Positions 17,827-29,529 of a stretch of 64,000 nt of DNA are shown one piece after another. The stretch comes from DATBQN01 sp963799925. Lineage in GTDB: Bacteria; Acidobacteriota; Thermoanaerobaculia; Multivoradales; UBA5704. Both the position numbers and the translations under genes were made by a program. Positions within the stretch are counted from its first letter, which is position 1, and each line of letters begins with the position of its first letter. The notes beneath the pieces are model-generated. The model saw only the letters and a program-made list of their open reading frames with translations. It was not told where the DNA came from and made no database searches. The stretch spans positions 930,001-994,000 of the forward strand of contig CAWCYZ010000002.1 of the NCBI GenBank assembly GCA_963799925.1, in the 5' to 3' direction.

Positions 17827-18886
17827 CTAATGCAGGACGTGCGCCGCGTCAGGGGCGCCCGGCGGCTTGACCTCGGCCAGGATCGCCCGGTCGATCGCCT
17901 CGGCGGCGCAGCGGTGGCCGTAGGCCGAGGGGTGCCAGTTGTCGGCCCCGATCGGCGTCGACGACGCGGCGCGGCAGCGGGCGAACGGCTCCAGCAGGTC
18001 GACCAGGTGGAAGCCGTCGCGGCGCGCCAGGTCGCGCACGAAGAGGTGCTGGTCCATGTACCGGTAGTAGCCGAAGCTCTTGACCAGGCGCGGAAAGACC
18101 GCCACCAGCACCTGGAAGCGGTGCTCGCGCGCCAGGCCGGCGAGCACCCCGAAGTACTCGGCGACGGTGTCCCCGGAGACCAGGTCGAGGTCCTTCTGCT
18201 CTTCGGCAGTCAGGCCGGGAGCCGGGCCGGCGGCGCCGGCGCGCGGCGCCATCACCCGGAAGCGCAGGAAGCGGTAGAGCGCGCTCTGCGACGAGGTAGG
18301 GGTTGACCCGCGACCGGCCGATTCCCCCCGCCTTCGCGTGCTCGGCCGCGAGGAGGGTCTTGAGGATGTCGCCGTCCATCCGCTCGCGGTCGGTGAGCGA
18401 GTAGGCGACGACGACGAGGTCCGGCCGATAGGCGAGGGCCTTGTCCTTGAGGGTCTCCACCTCCTGCTGGGTGTTGTAGCCGGAGACCGAGAAGTTGAGC
18501 ACCTCGGCCTTCACTCCCTGGGCTCGGAGCAGCCGCTCGAGGACCGCCGGGAAGACGTCCTCCGTCCGCTCGACGTGGAGGCCGGCCGCGATGCTGTCGC
18601 CGAGCACCACGATCCGGTAGACGCCCGGCGGCTTGGCGAGAGCATGCTCGACGTCGCGGTACCCCTGGCTGTTGCTCGTCCCCTGGTAGTCGTAGAAGGA
18701 GAGATCTCTGCCGCTGTAGGCCATGGGGGCCGGCTCGAAGCCGATCCGGGGGTTCGCCGACAGCCGGAAGCGGCCCTTCTGGATGACGCTCACCTCGGGC
18801 GCGGCGCCCAGGGCGCGGATCAGGAGCTCGGCGGCGCCGAGCGAGAGGAGGAGGGTGGCGAGCGAGAGGGCGAGCTTCTTGAGCAC
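17827..18886 (-). CDS. Membrane-anchored SGNH/GDSL hydrolase, frameshifted
   Basis: An N-terminal hydrophobic anchor (MLKKLALSLATLLLSLGAA) is followed by the block I motif VVLGDSIAAG, the FSVSGYNTQQE region and VVVAYSLTDR. The C-terminal half is in the next frame and carries block V, DNWHPSAYGH, with the catalytic Asp/His. Joining needs one extra base (or two missing) at about 18290, between ..SRVNPYLV and QSALYRFLRF. Such hydrolases commonly remove acetyl groups from surface polysaccharides or lipids. Downstream of the hppA terminator hairpin and in the same direction; TGC-rich ends give no clear operon link. Confidence 0.72.
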
Positions 18887-18923
18887 GGGTATGGGGACGG
18901 CCGACGGGCGACGGGCGGGCCGG

Positions 18924-18968
18924 CGGCTCCCCGCCCGCCCGGTTCGAGCCGGGTCGGGCGGGGAGCCG
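18924..18968 (-). terminator. Long GC hairpin downstream of hppA
   Basis: A perfect 14-bp stem, CGGCTCCCCGCCCG (18924-18937) with CGGGCGGGGAGCCG (18955-18968), encloses a second small hairpin (CCGG-TTCGAG-CCGG). It lies just beyond the hppA stop codon on the minus strand. No T-run follows, so it may stabilise the 3' end or act with other factors rather than as a classical intrinsic terminator. Confidence 0.6.
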
Positions 18969-18986
18969 CGAGCGATCGAGCCGCGG

Positions 18987-21413
<2,427 letters not shown>

Positions 21414-21807
21414 GGTTCCTCCAGATCGAATGAAGCGATTGCATTCGCGGCCATCCGCGCATGGATACACCCTGGCCGGCTCCGGCCGAGGTCGTTTTCG
21501 GGCGATCTCATGGCCGGACCGTGGGTCCGACCGTATTGGCTTCGGGCGGCTCTCGCCGGCTCCGGCGGATGGGCGCAAATCGACGGGCGCACCGGCCTCC
21601 GGAGCGGCGGAACCGGCTGCGCACCATATCACAAACCACTGTGGCGGCTCGCTTCCGGGGCCGCCGCGAGACGACGGGCGGCGGCCGCGCGGAGCCCGCT
21701 TGCCGGCGCCGCGCCATCGCTTTGCCGCTATACTGAGAGCCCAATCCAAGCGTTTCGACGACGTCCGCCCGGAAAACGGCCGGAGCACCCGGAGGCCAGA
21801 GGTCGGC
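21414..21807. other. Divergent intergenic region between hppA and the pseudokinase gene
   Basis: About 390 bases without a credible gene. A TATACT hexamer (21729-21734) in the otherwise GC-rich TTTGCCGCTATACTGAGAG is a likely -10 box for the rightward gene at 21808; no good -35 at the right spacing. The hppA side has only its ribosome binding site. Reading frames across the gap are extensions of neighbouring genes. Confidence 0.5.
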
Positions 21808-24305
21808 ATGAGCCTGCTGCGCGAGATCACCGAGCGCTACCGCCTGGAGAAGATCTTGCGGTCGACCCGCGCCGGGAGCGTCCTGCGGGCGACGGACGCG
21901 TTGGGCGGCGGCACCGTCGTGGTCAAGCTCCTCGCCCTCGGCGCCGACCCGGTCGCCGAGGGCGAGCGCTTCTCGGCCTTCGCCGCCGGGCTCGCCGGCC
22001 TCGAGCACCCCAGCCTGCCGGTCGTCCGCGACTTCGGCCTGACGGTCGACGGCTCCGCCTTCCTGGTGATGGAGCACCTCGAGGGCCGGAGCGTCTCGAC
22101 CCTCGCCGGCACCGACCCCAAGCGCATCCTGGCGGCGCTCGCGCCGGTGGCGGAGGGTCTCGCCCTCCTCGCCGCCCGCGGCCTCGCCCACGGCAACCTC
22201 TCGCCGGACAACCTCCTCCTCGCGGCCGGCTCCGGCGCGGTCAAGATGCTCGGCCTGGGCACCGCCCTCGGCCGCGCCGGCGGCCTCGCCGCCGGCGGCG
22301 AGAACGCCCGCTTCCGCGCCCCCGAGGAGCTGGCGGCGGCGGCGCCTGGCGCGGCGCCGGCGCCGCCGAGCCCTGGCGCGCCGACGTCTACTCCTTCGCC
22401 GCCACCCTCTGCCAGCTGCTCGAGGTGGCGCTCCCCGTCGAGGGCCTGGCCGCGGCCGAGCCGGCCGAGGCGCCCGAGGCCAGGCAGAAGCCCCGGAGGT
22501 CGCGATCCCGCTCGCGCTCTCCTTCCAGCTCGAGGACGCCGAGGCGCTGCGCCGCTTCCTCGCCGCGGCGCTCGCCCGCCGATCCCGAGGCGCGCCCGAC
22601 GCTCGCCGCGGCGCGCGAGGCGCTGCAGCGCGCCCTCCACGGCGGACCGGCCGCGAGCATCGGGCGCCCGGCGAGCCTCGAGGAGACCCGGCCCGCCTTC
22701 CTGCCCGAGGCGCCCGGCCCGGAGACCGCGCCGGCGCTCGAGCCGCCGCCGGCGCTCGCCGCCCTGCCGCCGGCCGTGGCCCTCCAGCCGGCCGCCGCGC
22801 CGAAGCCTGCGCTCCCGAGCCGCCGGGACGCCGCCGAGCGGCTCAGGATCGCGATCCCCGAGCCGCCGCGGCCGGCGGTGCCGCCGCCGGCGGCGTTCGC
22901 GGACGACGACGGCGGCGAGGCGCTCTCGCCGATCACCGACGACATCCTGGAGGCGGCCGCCGCGCCGCCGCCCAGACCGGCACCGCCGCCGCCGGCCGCG
23001 GCGAGCGCCGCCCGCGAGACGCCGCCCGCCGGCTGGCGGGGCCGGCTCCTCAAGCCGGCGCCGCTCGCCGGCGCGGCCGGCGTCCTCCTCCTGATCGTCC
23101 TCGGGCTCGTCCTCTGGTCGCGGTCGGCGACCCCGCCGCCGGCCGCCGGGCCGGCCGCGTCGCCCGCCGGGCCGGCCGCTTTGCCCGCCGTGCCTCCGCC
23201 GCCGCCGCTACCGCCGCCGGGCGACCGGCTGCGCGCCGCCGAGGAGGCGCTCGCCGCCGGCGCCGACCACGACGCGCTCCTCGCGCTGCGCTCGATCACC
23301 CCGGCCGAGCAGCGGACGCTGCCGGCCGACGCCTGCCGGCGGATCGAGAGCCTCGAGGAGATCCTCTCGATGACCGCGCCGGCGCGCCTCTCCGCCGACC
23401 TGCAGACCGGCTGGAGGACGGGGGACCTGGCGCTCCTGCGCATGGCGGCGCGCGACGCCATCGACCAGCCGGCGGCGGTCGCCATCCTCCCCGCCGCGAC
23501 GCGCGACACCCTCGACCGGGCGCGCCGCGCCGCCGAGCTCTACGACCTGGCCGAGGCGGCGAGCCGCAGGGGCGACAGCGCCCGCGCCCTGGAGCAGCTC
23601 GGCGAGCTGGCGCACCTCGTCCCCGCCTTGCGCGACGGCACGGGCCTGCGCGACAGGGCGGCCGTCGCGGTCGAGGCCGAGGCCGCGAAGCTGGTCGCCG
23701 ACGCGCGCTACGAGGAGGCGCTCGCCAAGCTCGAGCCGCTGCGCCAGAGCTGGCCGGAGCGGCCGGGCCTCAAGAGCGAGGTCGAGACGATCCGCGGCCA
23801 GGAGAAAGACGAGCAGACCCTCGCCAACCTGCTCGCCGAGGCCGACAACGCCGAGAAGCGGCGGCGGCCCGACGAGGGGATCGACCTCCTCCGGAAGGTC
23901 AGGCCCACGCCGCACCTGCGGGCGGACTACGGCGCCCAGATGGCCCGCCTGCAGGCCCTCCTCGACCGCGTCGACGGCCGGCCGCCGACCGTCGAGCTGC
24001 GCGACGGCTACCTGCTCGACTACGACCGCGGCACCGTCGCCAACCTCTCCTTCCGCATCCGCGACGACTACAAGGTGACGGGGGTCAAGGTCTACGCGCG
24101 GGCGGGCGGCGGCGGGCGGATGATCGAGCTGCCGTACAAGAAGGACGGCTTCGTCTACGACGTCGCGATCCAGCCGAGCTTCCACCAGAACGGCACCGTC
24201 GACTTCTACGTCGTGGCGAGCGACTACTCCGGCCACGAGACCTCCCTCGGCAACCGCGACAGGCCCCTGCAGCTCAAGCGCCGGAAGGGCTTCCGCGAGA
24301 GCTGA
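21808..24305 (+). CDS. Transmembrane protein-kinase-like receptor (pseudokinase), frameshifted
   Basis: The N-terminal part is a Hanks-type kinase fold: YRLEKILRSTRAGSVLRATD (glycine-loop region), the lysine in TVVVKLL (Lys40), and EHLEGRSVSTL. Two essential motifs are degraded: HRDLKPEN is HGNLSPDN (Asp to Asn130) and DFG is replaced by LGLG (about 149-151), so catalysis is unlikely. A Pro/Ala-rich stretch, one membrane segment (AGAAGVLLLIVLGLVLW) and an extracytoplasmic helical-repeat domain ending in a beta-rich region (VELRDGYLLDYDRG) follow. Frames shift at about 22360, again at about 22490 and back at about 22575. TATACT at 21729 may drive it. Confidence 0.7.
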
Positions 24306-24336
24306 GGCCCGTGGGTGCGGAGGATCGTGCTCGGGG

Positions 24337-26811
24337 CTACGGCCCCTCGACCTCGACGAGCCGCACCGGGCGCGTCACCGGCGGCAGGCAGCGGCGGTCG
24401 TCGCACGGCTGATAGGTGAGGCGCACGTCGCGCGCGCCGTCCTTCACCTCGCCGCGGACCACCACCCTGCCGGTGTAGACGGCGAGCCGGTCCTCGGCGA
24501 AGGCGAGCCGCAGCGACTCGGCCTTGGGATAGACGAGCCCGCGTACGTCGCCCTCGACCCGCGTCGGGATCAGCTCGGGGAGCGAGGCCGGGTTGGCGTT
24601 GACGTGCCAGCCGGGGCGCAGCGTCAGCCGCAGCTCGAACTTCCGCCAGCCCCCGGCGGCCGCCGCCGGTCCCGTGAACCGGCCCTCTGCCGCCGCCACC
24701 TGCTCGGCGAGCCGCGCCAGCGTTCCCCCGGCACCCGGCGCGGGAGCCACCGGCGCCGCCGGGGCCGGCGCTCCGCTCGCCGCCGCGGGTACCGCGTGGT
24801 AGCGCGCCACGGCGAGCGCGAGGGTGGGGACGGCCGCGGGGTGGCGCGCCAGCTCCGGGGCGAAGGCGCGGAGGGCGCGCGCGGCGCGGGCGCGGTAGGC
24901 CGCCTTGCCCGTCGCCCGCGCCAGGCGCAGGAGATCGAGGATGGCGACGGCGTTGCCGGCGGGGATGGCCTCGTCGGCCACCGTCTCCGTCCGCGCCAGG
25001 AGGTCGGGCTCGGCGGCGGAGAGGAACCAGCCGCCGCGGGGAGCGGCGAGGCGGCGGTCCATCTCGCCCGCCAGGCGCTCGGCTTCGGATAACCAGCGCG
25101 GCGACCTTCCTGGCGGCCGTGCGCCGCCCGTCTCGGCCAGGGTCAGCAGGCCGTGGATCAGGAAGGCGTAGTCGTCGAGGTAGGCGGGGATCCTCGCCCT
25201 GCCGCCGCCCGCTGGGCCATCACGATAGCTGTGGCGGAGAAGGCCGTCCTCGCCGCGCAGCCGGGCGAGGACGAAGCCGGCGGCCCGCGCCGCGGCGTCG
25301 CGGTAGCGCGGCTCGCTCCACGCCTCCGCGCCGCGCGCGAGGGCCGCGATCGCCATGCCGTTCCAGTCGGCGAGCGCCTTGTCGTCGACGAGCGGGCGCC
25401 GGCGGCGGCGCCGCGCGGCGCGGAGCCGCGCCAGGTGGGGCGCCATCCGGGCGGCGAGCGCCGGCGGCGAGAGGCCGAGCCGCGCCGCCTGCTCGGCGAG
25501 CGGCCGGGCGAGGAAGAGCGTGCGCCGGCCGCGCGGCAGGTTGGGCGGCGCGTCGAAGCCGAAGATGGGGGTGAGGAACCGGTAGCCCTCGGCGCCCAGG
25601 GCCGCGCGCAGCTCGGCGTCCGTCCAGACGTAGTAGGCGCCCTCCTCGCCGGCGGTCTCGGCGTCGATGGCGGACGCGAAGCCGCCCGCCGGGAGCGCCA
25701 TCTCGGCGAGCAGGAAGTCGAGCGTGCCGCGGCCGGCGCGCTCGAGCTCCGGATCGCGCGCCGTCTCCCCGGCGAGCGCCGCGACCTCGGCGAGCCCGGC
25801 GTTGTCGTAGAGCATCTTCTCGAAGTGCGGCAGCCGCCACCGCGGGTCGAGGGTGTAGCGGTGGAAGCCGCCGCCCACCTGGTCGTAGATCGCCCCCTCG
25901 GCCATCGCCCGCAGGCTCTCGACGACCATCCCCCGCGCCCTGGCGCCTGCCGCCGCCTCGCCCGCCTCCCAGAGCAGGAAGAGGTTCGCCGGCTGCGGGA
26001 AGTTGGGCGGTCCGCCGAAGCTCCCGGTCGCCGCCGAGAAGCGGCTCTCGAGGGCGGCGACGCTCGCCGCCGCGGCCGCGGCCGCCGGCACCTCGGCGGC
26101 GGGCGCGCTCTCGGCGGCGACGGCGCGGCGCACGCCGGCGGCGACCCGCGCGGCGGTCGCCTCGACCTCGGCGCGCTTCCCCTCCCAGGCGGCGTGGACG
26201 TCCCGCAGCACCGTCGGAAAACCCGGCTGGCCGTCGCGGGCCGCCGGCGGGAAGTAGGTGCCGGCATAGAAGGGCTCGAGCCGGGGGGTGACGAAGAGCG
26301 AGTTGGGCCAGCCGGCGCCGCCGTTCATCAGCTCGGTCGCGGCGATGTAGACCTCGTCGACTTCCGGCCGCTCCTCGCGGTCGACCTTGACGCTCACGAA
26401 CCAGCGGTTCATCAGCTCGGCGATGGCCGGCCGCGAGAACACCTCGCGCTCCATGACGTGGCACCAGTAGCAGGTCGAGTAGCCGATCGAGAGGAAGATC
26501 GGCTTGCCCTCCCGCCGCGCCTTGGCGAACGCCTCCTCGCCCCAGGGATACCAGTCGACCGGATCGTGCGCATGGAGAAGGAGATACGGGCTCGACTCGT
26601 GCATGAGCCGATTGCCAGGGAAGCGCGGCGGCGCCGGCGCCGCCCGCTGCGGAGGCGCCGCCCGCTCCGGCACTCCGCCACCGGCGAGCCCGGGGAGCGA
26701 GAGGGCGAGCGCCAGCGCCAGCCAGCAGAGTGGCGGTCGCGCGCCAGGAGTCGACGCGCGGGGAGTCCAGCGGGGAGTCCAGCGGGGAGTCCAAGGGATG
26801 CGGGAGGTCAT
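24337..26811 (-). CDS. DUF255 (YyaL/SPATA20-type) thioredoxin protein with C-terminal DsbD-like domain
   Basis: An 824-residue protein. After a signal-like segment (WLALALALSLPGLAGG) comes the DUF255 thioredoxin fold with HAHDPVDWYPWGEEAF, the redox motif STCYWCHVM and VKVDREERPEVDEVY. The middle is the six-hairpin glycosidase-like region of YyaL proteins (LPHFEKMLYDNAGL). The last 120 residues (RKFELRLTLRPGWHVNANP...TYQPCDDRRCLPP) resemble the DsbD N-terminal immunoglobulin-like domain, with its Cys pair, an uncommon fusion. The N-terminus contains three WTPR repeats from a 12-bp tandem repeat (26759-26793). ATG 26811 lies 27 bases from the divergent kinase start. Confidence 0.8.
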   Translation of the reverse strand: MTSRIPWTPRWTPRWTPRASTPGARPPLCWLALALALSLPGLAGGGVPERAAPPQRAAPAPPRFPGNRLMHESSPYLLLHAHDPVDWYPWGEEAFAKARREGKPIFLSIGYSTCYWCHVMEREVFSRPAIAELMNRWFVSVKVDREERPEVDEVYIAATELMNGGAGWPNSLFVTPRLEPFYAGTYFPPAARDGQPGFPTVLRDVHAAWEGKRAEVEATAARVAAGVRRAVAAESAPAAEVPAAAAAAASVAALESRFSAATGSFGGPPNFPQPANLFLLWEAGEAAAGARARGMVVESLRAMAEGAIYDQVGGGFHRYTLDPRWRLPHFEKMLYDNAGLAEVAALAGETARDPELERAGRGTLDFLLAEMALPAGGFASAIDAETAGEEGAYYVWTDAELRAALGAEGYRFLTPIFGFDAPPNLPRGRRTLFLARPLAEQAARLGLSPPALAARMAPHLARLRAARRRRRRPLVDDKALADWNGMAIAALARGAEAWSEPRYRDAAARAAGFVLARLRGEDGLLRHSYRDGPAGGGRARIPAYLDDYAFLIHGLLTLAETGGARPPGRSPRWLSEAERLAGEMDRRLAAPRGGWFLSAAEPDLLARTETVADEAIPAGNAVAILDLLRLARATGKAAYRARAARALRAFAPELARHPAAVPTLALAVARYHAVPAAASGAPAPAAPVAPAPGAGGTLARLAEQVAAAEGRFTGPAAAAGGWRKFELRLTLRPGWHVNANPASLPELIPTRVEGDVRGLVYPKAESLRLAFAEDRLAVYTGRVVVRGEVKDGARDVRLTYQPCDDRRCLPPVTRPVRLVEVEGP
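26759..26793 (-). repeat. 12-bp tandem repeat encoding WTPR units
   Basis: CGGGGAGTCCAG occurs three times head-to-tail, near-perfect. On the minus strand it encodes W-T-P-R three times directly before the signal segment of the DUF255 protein. Because the unit is a multiple of three, gain or loss of copies would not break the frame. Confidence 0.8.
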
Positions 26812-26838
26812 GCCCAAGCTTATGCCGGGCGGGGGACG

Positions 26839-29313
26839 ATGAGCGGCGAGGATGCGACATCGTCCGCCCTCGAGGCGGCCCTGCTCGCGGAGCTCGCCGA
26901 GCCGGGGCTCGCGGCGGGCGACCCCGGCGCGCTCCTCGGGGCGGCCGTCGCGGCGCTCGTCCGCCATCTGACGACCGAGTACGCGGCCTTCTGCGAGCTG
27001 CTCCCCGACGGCAGCTTCCTGTTGCGCGCCGGCTGCGGCTGGAACGACGGCCACGTCGGGCACACCACGCTCGCGGCGGCGGCCGGATCGAGCGCCGGCT
27101 ACACCCTCCTCGCCGGCTCGCCCGTCTTCGTCAGCGACTTCTCCGGCGAGACGCGGTTCCGCCCGTCGCCGCTCCTCGCCGAGCACGAGGTCGCGACGGG
27201 CCTCATCGTCCCGGTCCTCGGCGAGGAGGCGCCCCTGGGCGCCCTCGGGATCTACACGCGGCAGACCCGGACCTTCACGCCGGCCGAGGCGCGGATGCTC
27301 GAGCGGGTCGCCCGCCTGCTCGCCGCCGCCGTCGATCGGCACCGGTCGGTCTCCCTCCTCGCGGCGCGCGAGCGCCGGCTCGCCGCCGTCTTCGCCAACA
27401 CCCTCGACGGCATCCTGATCGCCGACGATCATCGGGTGATCGTCGAGGCCAACCCCGCCGCCGCCGCGATCTACGGCCGGCCGCGCGAGGCGCTCGTCGG
27501 CGCGCGCGTCGAGGACTTCGCTCCCCCCGAGCACCGGCCGGCGGCGGTGGCGGCGTGGGAGGCGTTCGTCGCGGCGGGAGAGCAGAGCGGCGTCTTCGAG
27601 GTGGGGCGCCCGGACGGCACGTCGCGCCACGCCGAGTACCGCGCGCGCGCCCACTTCATCCCCGGCCATCACCTCTCCGTGCTGCGCGACGTGAGCGAGC
27701 AGCGCCACGCCGAGGAGGCGCGCCGGGAGAGCGACGAGCGCCTGGCGAGCGCCACCCGCCTCCAGACGGCCATCCTCGACTCCCTGCCGGCTCACATCGC
27801 GGTGCTCGACTCCACGGGCACCATCGTCGCGGTCAACGAGGCCTGGCGCCGCTTCGCCCGCGCCAACGACATGCATCACCCGGCGCTCGGGATCGGCCTG
27901 AGCTACCTCGAAGTCTGCCGCCGGGCGGCGGCGGCCGGCGCCGCGGAGGCGGAGCGCGTCCTCCAAGGCCTCACGGCGGTCCTCGCGGGCGACGAGCCCC
28001 AGCTCGAGCTCGAGTACCCCTGCCACGCGCCGGACCAGCACCGCTGGTTCCGGCTGATGGTGACGCCGCTCGGCAGCGGCCAGGGCGGCGATGCGGCCGG
28101 TGCGGTCGCCATGCACCTGGACGTCAGCAAGCGACGGCAGGCCGAGGACGAGAACGCGCGCCTCTTCGCGGAGATGCTCGCCACCGGGCGGAGCAAGGAC
28201 GAGTTCCTCGCCATGCTGGCGCACGAGCTGCGCAACCCGCTGTCGCCGATGCTCCACGCCATCGAGCTGCTGCGCCAGCGCGGCGGCGACGACGCGGTGC
28301 GCGGCCGCGCGCTCGAGATGCTCGGCCGCCAGGCGCGCAACATGGCGCGGCTGGTCGAGGACCTGCTCGACGCCTCGCGTATCACCCGCGGCCGGATCGA
28401 GCTCCGGGTCGAGCCGGTCGAGCTCGCGGCGCTGACGGCGCGGGTGCTCGAGTCGACCGCGCCGGCGATCGAGGCGCGCGGCCACCATCTCGCGGTCGAG
28501 CTGCCGGCGGAGCCGGTCTGGCTCGCGGCCGATCCGATCCGTCTCGAGCAGATCCTCGCCAACCTGCTCAACAACGCGGCCAAGTTCACCCCGCCGGGCG
28601 GCCGCATCGAGGTCGCGGTCAGCCGCGAGCCGGGGGCGGTCGCGCTCTCGGTGCGCGACGACGGCGAGGGCATCCCGGCCGAGCTCCTGCCCCGCGTCTT
28701 CGACCTCTTCGTGCAGGCCGACCAGTCGCTCGCCCGCTCGCACGGCGGCCTGGGCATCGGGCTCTCGCTGGTGCGCAGCCTGGTCGGGCTCCACGGCGGC
28801 AGCGTGACGGCGCGGAGCGACGGCCCGGGGCGGGGCAGCGAGTTCGTCGTCCGCCTGCCGGCGGACGGCGCGGCGGCGTCCCGCCCGGAGAGCCCCCGTA
28901 GCGCCGCGCCCGCCGAATCGCGCAGCCTCCGCATCCTGGTGGTCGAGGACAACCCCGACACCGCCGCCTCGCTCGCCGAGCTGCTGCGGATGTGGGGCCA
29001 CGACGCCCGCGTCGCGACCGACGGGCCGAGCGCGCTGGCGCTCGCGCCGGGCTTCCGGCCGGAGGTCGTGGTGCTCGACATCGGCTTGCCCGGGATGGAC
29101 GGCTACGAGCTCGCGGCGGCCCTCTGCCACGCGGAGGGCCTGCCGCGGCCCTATCTGGTGGCGCTGACCGGCTATGGGCAGCGCGAGGACCGGGAGCGGG
29201 CGAGCCGGGCGGGGATCGACCGCCATCTCACCAAGCCGGCGGACCTCGCCCAGCTCCGCGAGCTGCTCGCCGAGACGGGCGCCGCCGCCGCGCCGCCGCC
29301 CGCCTCGGCGTGA
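26839..29313 (+). CDS. Hybrid sensor histidine kinase (GAF-PAS-PAS-HisKA-HATPase-REC)
   Basis: An 824-residue soluble kinase without membrane segments. A GAF domain (about 20-165, FCELLPDGSFLLRAGCGW...GLIVPV), two PAS domains (about 180-290 and 300-430, with GILIADDHRVIVEANPAAAA), HisKA with His462 in MLAHELRNPLSP, HATPase with NLLNNAAKFTPP and DDGEGIP...GLGIGLSL, and a C-terminal receiver with Asp747 in VVLDIGLPGMDGYE and Lys in LTKP. Phosphotransfer to the attached receiver is expected; a separate output regulator is not adjacent. ATG 26839 follows GGGGGAC. The very short divergent gap (27 bases) means overlapping control with the DUF255 gene. Confidence 0.9.
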   Translation: MSGEDATSSALEAALLAELAEPGLAAGDPGALLGAAVAALVRHLTTEYAAFCELLPDGSFLLRAGCGWNDGHVGHTTLAAAAGSSAGYTLLAGSPVFVSDFSGETRFRPSPLLAEHEVATGLIVPVLGEEAPLGALGIYTRQTRTFTPAEARMLERVARLLAAAVDRHRSVSLLAARERRLAAVFANTLDGILIADDHRVIVEANPAAAAIYGRPREALVGARVEDFAPPEHRPAAVAAWEAFVAAGEQSGVFEVGRPDGTSRHAEYRARAHFIPGHHLSVLRDVSEQRHAEEARRESDERLASATRLQTAILDSLPAHIAVLDSTGTIVAVNEAWRRFARANDMHHPALGIGLSYLEVCRRAAAAGAAEAERVLQGLTAVLAGDEPQLELEYPCHAPDQHRWFRLMVTPLGSGQGGDAAGAVAMHLDVSKRRQAEDENARLFAEMLATGRSKDEFLAMLAHELRNPLSPMLHAIELLRQRGGDDAVRGRALEMLGRQARNMARLVEDLLDASRITRGRIELRVEPVELAALTARVLESTAPAIEARGHHLAVELPAEPVWLAADPIRLEQILANLLNNAAKFTPPGGRIEVAVSREPGAVALSVRDDGEGIPAELLPRVFDLFVQADQSLARSHGGLGIGLSLVRSLVGLHGGSVTARSDGPGRGSEFVVRLPADGAAASRPESPRSAAPAESRSLRILVVEDNPDTAASLAELLRMWGHDARVATDGPSALALAPGFRPEVVVLDIGLPGMDGYELAAALCHAEGLPRPYLVALTGYGQREDRERASRAGIDRHLTKPADLAQLRELLAETGAAAAPPPASA

Positions 29314-29529
29314 GCCCGGCGGCGCCGGGAATCACGGCGTCTTGTCACACTCGGCGCCCGCCGGCGCACACCACATCTTAGAAGGATCACGAACGGCCGG
29401 CGAAAGGAGCGCTCCGATGTTCCATGGCGTAGCTGTCTCCTGACGTCTCCGGGAAGAAGCGACGACCGCGTCACCGCCCTCCGGACCCACTCCGAACCCG
29501 TCGACGGACCCCTCGTCGCAGGAGACCTC
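29314..29529. other. Intergenic region with a tiny leader-like ORF (29417-29443)
   Basis: 216 bases without a normal gene. ATG 29417 follows AAAGGAG by 8-9 bases and starts an eight-codon frame, MFHGVAVS, ending at 29443, about 86 bases before the secreted protein gene. It could be a leader peptide or chance. No riboswitch signature recognised. Confidence 0.35.

Noticed and set aside
24337..29226. Open frame of more than 1,600 codons on the minus strand extending upstream of the DUF255 gene
   Set aside because: The extension beyond 26811 lies antisense to the hybrid histidine kinase, is arginine-rich, and has no family features; long antisense frames are normal at this GC content.
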